A DNA stretch of 64,000 nt from Symsagittifera roscoffensis (taxonomy: Eukaryota; Xenacoelomorpha; Acoela; Convolutidae), in the NCBI RefSeq assembly GCF_963678635.1, contig NW_026971315.1:1-64000 (forward strand), written 5' to 3'. Positions 44,049-54,326 of this stretch are shown piece after piece (the first letter of the stretch is position 1; every line of letters starts with the position of its first letter). The notes under the pieces are model-generated. The model had not been told where the DNA came from and searched no databases. It worked only from the letters and a program-made list of their open reading frames with translations. The position numbers and the translations under genes were made by a program.

Positions 44049-46244
44049 GGAACACTGAATCAGACCCAAGCCACTGGGGAAGTCAGGATCAAGTCGAAAT
44101 CTAGCTTCGCGAGGAGAGTGCATTTCACGGATGCAAAAGAAGATTACGAGCCTAGCCCAGATTGGTCGTCCGGGGACGAGACGATGTCCGGGGAGTCTGA
44201 TACCTTCGAGCCAGTCAAGGTCGACTTGTCTGAGGAGTCAGACATCTTTGAGCCCGTGCAGGACGACTTGTCCGGGGAGAGGTTGACGAGACCACCTAGG
44301 GGCAGAATTTTGTCCGGGGAGTCGGGTTCGAAGCGACCAATGGACAGAGTTTTGTCCGGGGAGTCGAGAAACATCTCAGACAACTTGGAATATGATGTTG
44401 GGGAATCAGTCGACTCAAGTGTTGACTCGAGGCCCCAGTCCTGGGACAACACATCTAAAACAACTTCCAATTCCGATATGTCAGAGATCGCAATCCACTC
44501 CTTATTGGTAGACTGGAAGCAGCGCGGGCTGGACCGAGAAACGCATCAGGATCCAGACAGGGACAGATACACCTCAGATGAAGAGGGCACTGTGGTAGAT
44601 AATGCCGCAGACGAGCTCGAGCTGATAGCAGTTTCGAAACGCCCAACCAGATTGCTGCCACATGGTACGGTCGTCCGTACCAATCTGGAACCATCTGTGC
44701 AGGAAGCGACGCCTTTGAAAAAGATATGGTGTGTCAAAATGATGGACGATGCTCATGCTCCGGAGATAATGAGTGGACAAATGAACGTGGTAAAGACGTA
44801 TTTGAAAGCCAGGTACAGGCTGTCGGATCTCCTAAGGGCTCAACGAAATGATAGAATGACGAGCAGTCTGAAGAGATGGATCGAGAATGGAGCACCTGAC
44901 AAGGGAGACTTGGAAGAAGACAGCTACAAGATCTTGAAGCAATTCTACCTGAAGCGAAACGACTTGTTGTACCTGAACAAGGACGGAATCGTAGCCTGCA
45001 AACGTAAAGAGGAGGACAAGGTCCTTTATAAATACAAATCAATAGTGTTACCACAGTTGTACCTGACCAAATTGCTCTTTCGCTCACATGATCAGATGGG
45101 CCATCAAGGCGTGGACAAAGTGTATAACAGGATACAGAAACGATTCGAATGGCCGGGATTGAAGAAGGCTTGTGAGAAGTGGATCGCCGCATGCCTGTTA
45201 TGTCAGCAGGCGAAGGTTTCCAGGAAACTAAGGTTCCCCCTACAGTCAATAGAGTCGTCAGGTTTCAACGAAGTGGTGCAAATTGATCATCAGAAAATCT
45301 GCATGACAGCAACGGGCTATAATCAGGTGCTGGTAATGATCGACCATTTTACGAAGTATGCGGAGGCAGCACCCTGCATGACAGCATCGGCGGAAGAAAC
45401 ATGCGATCATTTGATAAATGTGTGGATAGCGAGGCATGGCTGCCCCATCACGTTCCAATCGGACAATGGCAAAGCATTCGTGGGTGATCTCACGAAGGAG
45501 TTAATGAAAAGGTCGCAAGTAGGGCAGGCCCACTCGACCACTTATCACCCACAAACGAATGGCCTAGTCGAGAGGCAAAATCGCACACTGGTATCCATGC
45601 TGAGAGTCTATTGCTCGCGTTACATGGATGACTGGGACAAGCACTTGCCGCATGTGATGGGTGCTTACAACAGCACGGAGCATTCCACCACGGGAATAAG
45701 TCCGCACATGATGCTAACGGGTCACGAAAAAGCGCTCCCGTTGACGTTTTTCTACCCTGAATATGAGGGGAAGAGGACAGCACCGCAAACGTACGTGCGG
45801 GATGTTATTAGAAGACAGCAGGACCTCAATGACTTATGCAGGAGGAACACGCAACAGGCGCAAATTAGACAAAAAAGGAGGTTTGACAAAAGGACAGCCG
45901 ATGCGAAAGCCTACTCAGTTGGCGACTACGTCTGGGTGTTCCAGGAAGTGGTTCCACTAAAAGGAATTAAAAAATTATTAAAGAAATGGCGTGGTCCATT
46001 TCAGATAACAGAGGTGCACCAAGGGGGTCGTTTTTATCGACTGAGCACTGGAAGAGCAGCTCATTACAAAACTATCAAACCACACAACGCCTCGTCAGAG
46101 GACTGGTGTATCCCAGCAGACATGCAAGAGGGAGACTATTTGATAGTGGATCCTGCTTGTGAAGTGAATGAAAGGGGTACTCGCGACAAAAACGACGGGA
46201 ATGAGGTGGTGGACGATTGCGACCTACCACTGGATCTGGAGTAG
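44049..46244 (+). CDS. pol: Integrase with PPT-rich N-terminal spacer, element B
   Basis: 708 codons from 44118, in the same frame as RNase H across the TAG at 44046. The first ~110 residues are acidic and hold repeated LSGES units encoded by polypurine-tract copies. Then come conserved KIWCVKM and YLKARYRLSDL segments, and the zinc-binding HHCC module (SHDQMGHQG...CLLCQQ, ~45085-45210). The integrase core has QIDHQK (~45284), FQSDNGKAF (~45460) and GLVERQNRTL (~45570), the D,D,E residues that join DNA to the host genome. A GPF module follows (KWRGPFQITEV, ~45990). No chromodomain is seen. TAG at 46242 ends the frame, but macro-domain coding resumes in phase. Confidence 0.9.
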   Translation, partial: GTLNQTQATGEVRIKSKSSFARRVHFTDAKEDYEPSPDWSSGDETMSGESDTFEPVKVDLSEESDIFEPVQDDLSGERLTRPPRGRILSGESGSKRPMDRVLSGESRNISDNLEYDVGESVDSSVDSRPQSWDNTSKTTSNSDMSEIAIHSLLVDWKQRGLDRETHQDPDRDRYTSDEEGTVVDNAADELELIAVSKRPTRLLPHGTVVRTNLEPSVQEATPLKKIWCVKMMDDAHAPEIMSGQMNVVKTYLKARYRLSDLLRAQRNDRMTSSLKRWIENGAPDKGDLEEDSYKILKQFYLKRNDLLYLNKDGIVACKRKEEDKVLYKYKSIVLPQLYLTKLLFRSHDQMGHQGVDKVYNRIQKRFEWPGLKKACEKWIAACLLCQQAKVSRKLRFPLQSIESSGFNEVVQIDHQKICMTATGYNQVLVMIDHFTKYAEAAPCMTASAEETCDHLINVWIARHGCPITFQSDNGKAFVGDLTKELMKRSQVGQAHSTTYHPQTNGLVERQNRTLVSMLRVYCSRYMDDWDKHLPHVMGAYNSTEHSTTGISPHMMLTGHEKALPLTFFYPEYEGKRTAPQTYVRDVIRRQQDLNDLCRRNTQQAQIRQKRRFDKRTADAKAYSVGDYVWVFQEVVPLKGIKKLLKKWRGPFQITEVHQGGRFYRLSTGRAAHYKTIKPHNASSEDWCIPADMQEGDYLIVDPACEVNERGTRDKNDGNEVVDDCDLPLDLE
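44168..44364 (+). promoter_or_regulatory. Cluster of internal polypurine tract copies, element B
   Basis: GTCCGGGGAGT at 44186-44196, TTGTCCGGGGAG at 44268-44279, and TTGTCCGGGGAGT at 44310-44322 and 44352-44364. A degenerate copy lies at 44168-44177 and another (ttgtctgaggagt) at 44227-44239. All match the tract beside the 3' LTR and encode (L/M)SGE in the integrase frame. Confidence 0.65.
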
Positions 46245-47434
46245 ACCGAGCGAGTAGAGGTGGACGACGAAACTCTACCTTATGCCGAGGAAGACTGGGA
46301 CAGCCCGGAACAAATCGAAATTGACAAAGGAATACAGCCTGACTTTCCTCTCACCATGGAAACACGCCAGAGCAAGAGAGGAAAAAACAAGAAGAAATAC
46401 AATCCGTACGGCGAGGATTTCGTTGTAGACAGGATAGTTGTAAGTGATGTCATGGACTCGCTAGTGGGACTGGACGAAGTGGCGGTGCTCGACGAAATCG
46501 ACTTGGTGAATGATATGGATCAGGATTGGATCGACGATCGATCAGAACCGGAAGTGGAGTTCGAACCAGAAGCGGAACAGACTCATGAGCAAGAACTAAC
46601 GAACTTGCGCGTGCTCAAATGGCTCCATGATCTGCCGACAGATCCAAAAGAGACGATCCTGACGATTCAGGACGTCGATAAAGACGGCATCAAATACATC
46701 AGTCATGACAATACCGAGTCCAACTGGGTCGCCCAGATGGTCCTCTACGTGTTCCACAATCCAACCTCGATCTCCTAGACTTTGGGCGATCGACGGGGAC
46801 GTCGATGGATATTTTTGTCCGGGGAGTGGGGGTAGGACTCACCCACACCGAAAATCTGATAATAAAAAAAGTGAAATCGGGAAGAAAAACAGGAGAACTA
46901 GAGACAGAGGGCGAAAATGCTAAAAAACCACCTTTTGGACGAATCTTTGAATCGTATTTTGACCTACCGAACCATTATTCAAACAATATTGTCATAACGG
47001 ACAGCGATTTCATACTCACGGAACGCACGTGCGCTATAGCGATAACCGCGGACGTAAGCTTCAAAACAGCACTAGCGGCTGATTTCAAGAGAGAGTATAA
47101 GAACATCGAATTTTTATGGAAACAGAGGCCTGGTGTGGGAGGGATGATAGCGCTGCCCCCTGTTGCATCACAGATACCAGGGAAATATTTATGTTTCCTG
47201 GTTACCAAGGCCACTGATAGGCAACACGTAGATCCAAGGAGCTTGGTATTGGCCTTGACTCGACTAAGGGATTTTTTGGTTGAAAGAGGAGTGACCTCTC
47301 TCTCGTTACCAGTATATGATCCTAATAGGGGAAAGCTACATCAGAGAGAGTTGTACGCACTTGTACATGTGATATTTTCAGAAACTGACATAGAGGTTTA
47401 CTTACATAAAAAATACTATCTGAGCATATGCTAG
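46245..47434 (+). pseudogene. Macro-domain region of Pol, element B
   Basis: Frame 46260-46778, then a frame change near 46737, then 46805-47434. It has no ATG start and lies in the integrase frame beyond TAG 46242. Together with a differently placed stop in A, this implies that the ancestor encoded it as the carboxy end of Pol. The domain reads AIAITADVSFKTALAADFKREY, GKYLCFLVTKATD, LTRLRDFLVERGVTSLSLP and VIFSETDIEVYLHKKYY. Both the order of strands and helices and the key segments fit a macro domain of TARG1/OARD1 type. Such domains recognise ADP-ribose and often counter host ADP-ribosylation; that function is inferred. Confidence 0.72.
46815..46827 (+). promoter_or_regulatory. Central polypurine tract copy, element B
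   Basis: TTGTCCGGGGAGT read in the macro-domain frame as FVRGV, a different phase from the LSGE copies. It lies about 0.7 kb past the element midpoint, the same relative place as in A. Confidence 0.65.
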
Positions 47435-47891
47435 GAATTGCATTTGGCGATAAGTGGTTTTTATTAAGTTACTCGATAAGAATTAGTGTCAGGATTTCGA
47501 TTAGGTTAGGTTTTAGGTACAATATTAGGGATTATGTTTTTATGTGATAATATAGATGTTTATGTGTTTATGTGTTATGTTATTGTTATGATATGTTTTA
47601 TGTTTCGTGTCATAAAAGACCTAGAGTACTCCAGGTCATCAAGGTGACAGCGCTCATTTGTGCTACCCTGACAAAGATACAGGTGGACGACCCACCTTGC
47701 TGCTAAATTTTTAAATCAGAATTGAGAAGAGAATTTCAATGGAGAGTTTTAAAGAGTTGAATCCAAAAATGATGGTTTTAAGTCGCGACTTGTTTTTTAG
47801 ATCTTGATTGATCAGAAATTGTTTATTGAATTCATTGAATCAAACGAGACAGGAAGAAACTACACGACAGCAAGAATCAACACGATAAGAA
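47435..47891 (+). other. ORF1-ORF2 spacer of element B
   Basis: 457 bp without coding signal. The 5' half is AT-rich (gtttatgtgttatgttattg), and a similar run occurs in A. A splice-acceptor-like site is at 47790-47800. A spacer at the same place in both copies argues that ORF2 has its own means of expression. Confidence 0.6.
47790..47800 (+). promoter_or_regulatory. Candidate 3' splice site before ORF2, element B
   Basis: TTGTTTTTTAG followed by ATCTTGATTGATC, 91 bp before the ORF2 ATG. The A spacer has a pyrimidine tract plus TAG followed by nearly the same 13 bases. Confidence 0.5.
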
Positions 47892-49672
47892 ATGGGTGAC
47901 ACGAACGAACTTATGGAATTCCTCTCAGCGAGTCTAGGAGCGACTCTAGACGAGATCTATAAGCGGCTGATCGATTGTGATTTTACACGAGAAGACCCGG
48001 GGCTGGCGATGTTTGTGGTCGCGCTCCTCAATGAATTAGGACGAGAGGGTCGGGGAATCACCCTACGGAAGTCGTGTTGATGTTGGCCTTCGGTGAGTCC
48101 GGGATCGCCGAGAGAGGTCGAAACCGACTGATGAGATGGCGGCGTGGAGAAATGTCTGGCCACGACCTGGCTCGTGAGCCAGGACTAGGTGAGCAGAGGG
48201 ACCACCGGCTAGGTGAGATGCCCTTACCCGTCCAACCTGCGCAGCCACTCATTGGAGCGAAGAGACAACGTGATGGGCCAGGCCCGTCACATTCGGTCGA
48301 CTCTCCAACAGCTGCTCCTCCTCCGAAGAGAGTGAGGGTGAGTGAAATAGAGATCCAGACGTCGGAGACGATCGAGACGCTGGAGAAGAAGGAGAGAGAT
48401 CAGAGCGAGCTGTGTGCCAAACTCCAGGAGTATAGGGCAATAGCTCGAGAAAGAGACGAATGGAAGAAGAAATATGAAGATCTGCAGGTGGCCTACAAGG
48501 AGGATGAAATAAAGCACCTGAAGGAGCTGTATATGGCAAAGGTGAGCCAAGTGTCACAGGAAGTTCTGGCGACAATGAAATCCTCGGAGGGATCCAGCGA
48601 CAAACGCCCCAGGACAAGAGTACAGGAGCTGTGTGCATCGAGAGGGCCCGAGGCTTTGGATTTACGTGCATCGAGAGGTCCCGAGGCTCCTCAGCAGACA
48701 CAACCGTCTGCTTCCAGTCGAAGGAACACGATACCGGACCCTTCTGACACCTACCTCGCTCCTCAGTTCCAAGAATCGTTCAACCAAGTGGCCAGAGCAA
48801 CAATGGATGAGATCAACCGAACCACTGGACGGACATTGGGAAGGATCGTTCCTTCCCAACGTCGTGATCATTCATCCAATAGCTCGGAGCGAGCACCCCG
48901 CACGGTAGTGTCCTCGGGGACCGCGCATGGCAGAACCTTTCAAAAGTCCCGCGTGGTAGACGTTAGGAAAAATCTGATGACACGTCACCAGTTCACGCAA
49001 GAAGCTGCGGAGCATCCTCGAGACTGCCTGAATGACATGAGCTGGAACCCCGCTACGAGCGACCAGGTAATTCCCCCAGGGAGTCGCCACTTGATCATAG
49101 GAGACAGTTTGGTGAGGGATCTGAATGAGATCTTCGTCTATGGTCAGACTACCACTCTGTCCTTTGGAGGAGCCTCAGTGGCTCAGGTCATCAAGATGAT
49201 GGAATTCCAGAGCGAGGATCACCTGGATACGCTGGTGATAATGCTGGGAACCAACGACGTCTCGAGAGCCCCAGTGACTCCGGAGAGCAAGTGGGAGCCT
49301 CTGTTGGTATGCCTCCTGAATGAACTGAAGGAGAAGTACAGGCCCAGGTTTGTGGTGATGTGCACGATACCACAAAACCCGCTGGTGGGCACCACAGTGG
49401 CAGATTTGATGAATGGCAACGTGACACGGTGGAATGAAATGATCCGCAATCTGGTGGGAAACAACCCTGGCGAGCTGCGACTTCTGGATCTCGAGAACAT
49501 GCTGCGCATGATTGATCACATCGCGCTTACCAGAGATGGAATACATTTCAACACCCAACGAGGGAGACACTGGGTCAATGATGTATTTCAGACGCAGTTG
49601 AGGGAAGTGGAGCAGGAGTCGAGGGCGACCAGTTCTCTGGCTCGGACAGCTCGACCGGAGGAAGTAGAATAA
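47892..49672 (+). pseudogene. ORF2 N-terminal region with SGNH/GDSL hydrolase, element B
   Basis: An ATG at 47892 (G at -3 and +4) opens 62 codons; a frameshift near 48058 moves into 48074-49672. The middle is a coiled coil (about 48350-48600), followed by a low-complexity stretch with a short internal repeat (CASRGPEA / RASRGPEA). The carboxy-terminal ~190 residues hold all four SGNH blocks: LIIGDSLVR with the nucleophile Ser (~49100), FGGASVAQV, MLGTNDVSR (~49247) and DGIH (~49536). This family hydrolyses esters. Esterases of this type are known in ORF1 of some CR1/L2 LINEs. Here it heads a second ORF of an LTR element. The frame is lost around 49670; A appears to continue into the next region. 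Confidence 0.82.
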
Positions 49673-49680
49673 GGGCAAGC

Positions 49681-51150
49681 GTGCCCGAATCCCTCGTCAA
49701 CCACCTAGGGCCCTTGGCAATGGAGACGGCTGCAGCCACACCCATCGCTCCGAGCTCAAACGTAAGAGAGATGCTAGGGACTGCTCCTCCTCCCAGAACA
49801 CAAACGCTTGAAAGCCGACTCGGGAGATCAGTGGTTCAGAACAGGAAAAACTCCCAGACCGTGTCTAGGAGGAACGATCCGCCCGCCACGGCAAACCCTG
49901 CTTCAGCAGCAGGACCGTCTACGAGCGCCGTGCCAGCGGAGGGAGTTGAACCAGGCAGCCTGCTGCTTTGGAACCGATCAGACTCTAGTCATTGGGGACA
50001 GTACAAGACGGACATGTCCACGAAGTTGAACATGAATACCCTGACGTGTCGGGAGGACGCAATGAAAATGATTGGCGGGGAAAGTCCCACAGTGTCGCGA
50101 CTATATCGAATACCGGGCGTGGATTGGCTGCTAGCAGAGCAGGAGCAGTTCAGCTCTACGACTACGCTCCGGCACACAGACTTGAATGGGTTGCCTCAGG
50201 ACAATACCTTTGGACCTTTGAATACCCGGTCTCTTACGAACGTCCGACAGAGAGCCCGGGAACTGACGCCACCTGCTCGCAAGGGCAAGTTTCAGGCAGA
50301 GAACAAGCCCAATAACAAGCATCACAAGATGTACAGGCAGTTTGCTAAACCACCCGGTCAGACGCCTGGCGAGTATTCAAGGGACTACCCCCGAACGACC
50401 ACGGTGGATGGAGATGACAAGAGATATGGGAAACTGAAGGCCCCAATAGGCGACGGCCTGTTTGCAGCTTATGATTCCTTAGAGATGAGAGCTGCAAAGT
50501 ATCTGATTGTGGCCAGTTCCGATTATCTCTATACGCCCCGTTCTCTCTTTTGGCCCGACGTGATTTTCTTGACGGCGCCTAAATTGGACTGGGGACAGGC
50601 AATAGGCATGATGATAAGTGTACGATGGGTGGTCAGCATGGAGCCGCAGGTGATAGTGGTTGCAGGCTCAAATGATCATCTGCAAAGCAGGGGCTTGTTG
50701 ACACGTCTGACGGATGGGTTGATCCCGAGCAACGAGGTCATAGGGGAGGCGATAATGACATTGCTCTCGGCGATGGCTGAGGTAGAAACAGCAGCAAAAC
50801 AACGTTTCACCCAAAATGTAGTGAAGGTGGTCTTTGTGTTGTCACCAGGGTACGCTGCATTGCCAGAACCCCTTCAGTTTGTGTACACGATGGTCACAAC
50901 GATAGCAGAGGGACGGTTCAACGTGATAATTCCTGCCCCGAACAGAGTGGTAGACCCAGACAATTACTATTCGTCCCGATCTGAGCTTCCCGCCGTTTGG
51001 GCTGACATTTCCAATGCCATACAGGGACTCAAAGATTGTAGCACAACTCGGTTGGTGCTGGATGAGGTTCTGGGGTTGGAGCTGTCCAACTTTGCCAGAT
51101 TGCTGAAGTTAAGACCAGGGGTAGATGACGATCATCTGTTAGTACACTAG
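49681..51150 (+). pseudogene. ORF2 region 2: disordered segment plus possible second SGNH-like fold, element B
   Basis: Opens with GTG, not ATG, so it is probably a continuation of the preceding region after a frameshift. Residues 1-95 are Pro/Ala/Ser-rich. Conserved blocks shared with A are GVDWL, KYLIVASSDYLYTPRSLFWPD, VIVVAGSNDHLQSRG, VFVLSPGYAALP, PAPNR and ELPAVWADISNA. The strand-GSND element with a preceding DVIFL strand resembles SGNH blocks I-III, but the block I Ser and a DxxH are not clear. This is a hint, not an assignment. TAG at 51148 ends the frame; A is open there. Confidence 0.6.
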
Positions 51151-52470
51151 GTGGCTGATGATCTCTGGTTCAGACAGTTGGATCATGCCGAGAATGAGCA
51201 GGGAAGGACAGTCAGGAAGAACATGACGTCAGCGGAAGAAGATCTCATGGCAATGGCTTTGCGCACGAAGCCGCACAACAACGTATGGTTGTACTTGTCA
51301 CCAAGGCTGTGCACCTTGGGTGAGGACGTGTTCGAGCATGCGCCGGCAGTGATAAAGGAGATACACGTGTATTTGAAGACCTTGTTGTTTGATGCCCGGG
51401 AGTTAGCTGGGGGCATGATGTTGAAATTGATGCAGGACGTAAACACGATGTCACTGGACAAGTTCCAAGCTGACGTGCTAGCCACGAGGGCACAGTATCA
51501 ACGATCGGATGCCATCTTGGGTGGAATCGGAGTGGGATGGACGCCATCCTTCCTGTCGACGTGCTATCCAAGGGCATCTCGGAACCTGATCGCGAGTTTC
51601 GTCAAAGACATCAGGAAGTTGTCGATTGGCCTGATACTAGCCCTATACGTGACATTTGGTCATGAAAATTTCGTGAAGGGACCGGCGAACCTCTTCACCC
51701 AAGCGTTGGCAGATTTGAGATTGGATGGACTCCTGACTCTGATTGCCATGACCTACGGTCGACTGGGTGATTTGCTTGTGCTGTTGCGTTACCCTGAACA
51801 ACTCCAGGGACCAATTCGTGAGTTCAATGCGCAGTTGGAAACCGCCTCGCTCAGGAAGATGAAAGACTGGAGGACTCTCCTGCTCCAATATCTCTTGCAA
51901 CAGAACAGAAGCGTCACGGGAGAAGATAAGGTGGCGAAGGATGCGGGTGAGTGTAAGCAGTATTGTGGCATGCCCTTGCTGACAGATTTGGCTGTCATGA
52001 TGCGGATCGATCCGTTGGCTCTGATTCACGGACTGTGGGAATTCGTCACGGTGGTGTATGGACCGGTGATGTCTTTCGCGTTCCCGGACGTGCAAGTCAA
52101 GGCATACAGGAATTCTGTGTCGTATGTCAACCTGGTCTCAGTCGTGGACTGTTCCGTGCTGAATTGGGTAGAGCAGAGGGAGCTGAGAGGGCTGGCCAGC
52201 GACGATAGGCTGTTCGGAAGAATAGCGGAGCCAGGTTGGGTGTTGATGGATTTCAACAACCACTTCAAGTGCCGAATGGGCCGTGAGGACTTTTCTCACA
52301 TCCAGTTTAACCCGAAGCTTTGGAATTTGAGACCAGTAGTGAAGGCTACAGGAGCGGCTATGGGAGTCCACTCTTACCAGAGGCCTATGCACACGCGAAA
52401 GAGAACCAGCAAGCGTGGCTTTCTGGGTCCAGGCCGCTGCCGGACCAATGCCCTCGATATCCACCGATAA
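51151..52470 (+). pseudogene. ORF2 region 3, unknown, element B
   Basis: In phase with the preceding region across TAG 51148. Matches A 17100-16100 with conserved DLWFR, ALRTKP, the helical block LILALYVTFGHENFVKGP, LRLDGLLTLIAM, GMPLLTDL, and VYGP/VIYR-PDVxVxAYR. It is mostly predicted alpha-helical and not recognised. Homology with A supports this frame only to about 52310. The last ~50 codons are out of phase, and coding continues in the frame that starts at 52320. Confidence 0.6.
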
Positions 52471-53468
52471 GGAGGATGTTGTTGGGAGTCACATCTTCCA
52501 TCATTGCCCCTCGCATCGGAGCAGCTCGTGATGCAGAGAAGAGAATGCTGAAGTGGAGTGAAGGGATGGAGCCGCGCTTCATCAGCTGGAATGTTGCAGC
52601 CGCGCACACGTTTGACTTCTCATTTCCTGATGCTTGGAGTAGGAAAAAGATCAAGGCACTACCTTCCAGGAGACCAGAGGTCTCGGCTGAAATGTGGAAC
52701 GAAGTGTATACTCCCACAGATGACTTATCAAGACTGAAGTGGTCAGGAGAAGCGAAAGTAGTGATGCTGGAAGTGGCAAAGGAGAGCAGAGGAGGCTCAT
52801 ACATAACGATAGAGGACCTGGCACCACATGGCGAGGAGTCCGTAGAATTCCTGGTGAACGATGAATTGTTTTATCACGCAGGAGACATGACCGTACCGGC
52901 TCGGCCGGACTCGGGCATAGACACACGACAAGGCCCTTCAGGACCCAAGCCGAAACCTGATGCAGGTGATGATGAATTGATGGATCAGGACGATAACGAT
53001 AACGACATCGAGGGAAAGACGGGAAAACTGGGTGAGACGGATCTAGGAGCGTTGGAGAGAGACTTGCTAGAATACCGGTTCAGTGAAGACGACGACGGGG
53101 AAGTCGATGGGAGTCTATTGCTAATGACGCCATCGTCTTTCATGTCCCCTACAAAGGAGGCGTCGGCCGACTTATCCCCGATGGACCCAATAAGCCAGGC
53201 GAGAGAATGCCTAAGCAGGGATCCGCAAAGATTGCTCCATGAGTCACCGAGGAGGAGAAAAATTGAAGAATCAATGAGGGTATCCTTCCTGAGTACGCTA
53301 CCGGAAGAGGAATGGGAGAGATATCAAAGTGAATTAGAAGGCAAGACAGGGGCAACCTGGAGCCGAGTGAACTTCATGGAAAGGTCATGGGACGTGATAC
53401 GACGATATGGGACGCAGTCCATAATGAAGGTGGGATTGAACCAACCCATCATGCGTGAGGTCCTGTAG
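52320..53468 (+). pseudogene. ORF2 region 4, unknown, element B
   Basis: Overlaps the previous frame after a frameshift near 52310. Includes PPIRRMLLG, a conserved acidic stretch, SRDPQRLLHESPRRRKIEESMRV, and LPEEEWERYQ..YGTQSIMKVGLNQPIMREVL. These segments are shared with A 16000-15000. The middle is Asp/Glu-rich and probably unstructured. TAG at 53466 ends it, while A reads through. No family recognised. Confidence 0.58.
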
Positions 53469-53474
53469 AAAATA

Positions 53475-54326
53475 GTGAACTCCATGGAGTCGGATGTTCT
53501 GACCGAGTCAGTTACAAGAGACAGTACCGATGATCAGCAGGTCACAAAGAAATTACCCGTTAGACGTGCCAGAAAGGGGCTGAAGCGACTAAAAGGGAAG
53601 ACAGGAAGTCGAGCCGTGAACCCGAGAGTGGTGAAGTCGAAAGCCAGCGCAGTGGTGGCCTCTTTAACGAGCGCAGGTCGTTCAGGCGAGAGCGGGCAAG
53701 GAGATGATGCAACACTGACAGGGGGAGAAAAAGAAAATCTGATACCCCCTATGCTCTTGGCAGGTCTGACCACGACAGCCGTGAGATCAAAGAAAACAGC
53801 ACGAACCCTGGCAGACACTCAATTAGAGATGGATATCATCAGTCATTGTGGATCTGGAGGACTTGAAGATTACATGCCCTCGCGGACCAACATGGCCAAG
53901 TTGAAACTGGAAGGACAACTCGACGTGGTCGATTACAGTCGAGTCACTGTGCCGGAGTCGGTCCACATGGGAGATCCAGCAGGGGGTTATGTGGAGATGT
54001 TGAAAGCGAGAAACTCCGCGAGAGGGCACCTGATGGCTTGGAGCGAGAAGCGAGCCATGCAGGAATATCTGAAAGAGCTTACGGAGAATTCAAACTTAAA
54101 TCGGAAAGAATACGGTACGGTAATGTCCTCTGAAGCGAACGAAATCGGATTAGAAAAACTACTAGAAATTTCTTGGAGGGCGGCCCTCCAGAGATACTTC
54201 GACGAGACGATGCATGCACCTGCGACGGAAGCACCGTACCTGGCTCATCCTTGCATGAGAACCGATCTGCAAGTACGGTTGGCTTGGTGCTTGATGGGCA
54301 TCAAGAAGGCGGAATATGACCAGTAA
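53475..54326 (+). pseudogene. ORF2 region 5, basic segment and GGYVEML block, element B
   Basis: In phase with region 4 across TAG 53466. The first ~80 residues are rich in Lys, Arg and Thr. Then come IPPMLLAGL, LEMDIISHCG, DPAGGYVEMLKARNSARGHLMA and LRxRLAWCLMGIKKAEYD, all shared with A 14650-14050. A frameshift near 54322 and stops follow. Function unknown. Confidence 0.58.
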
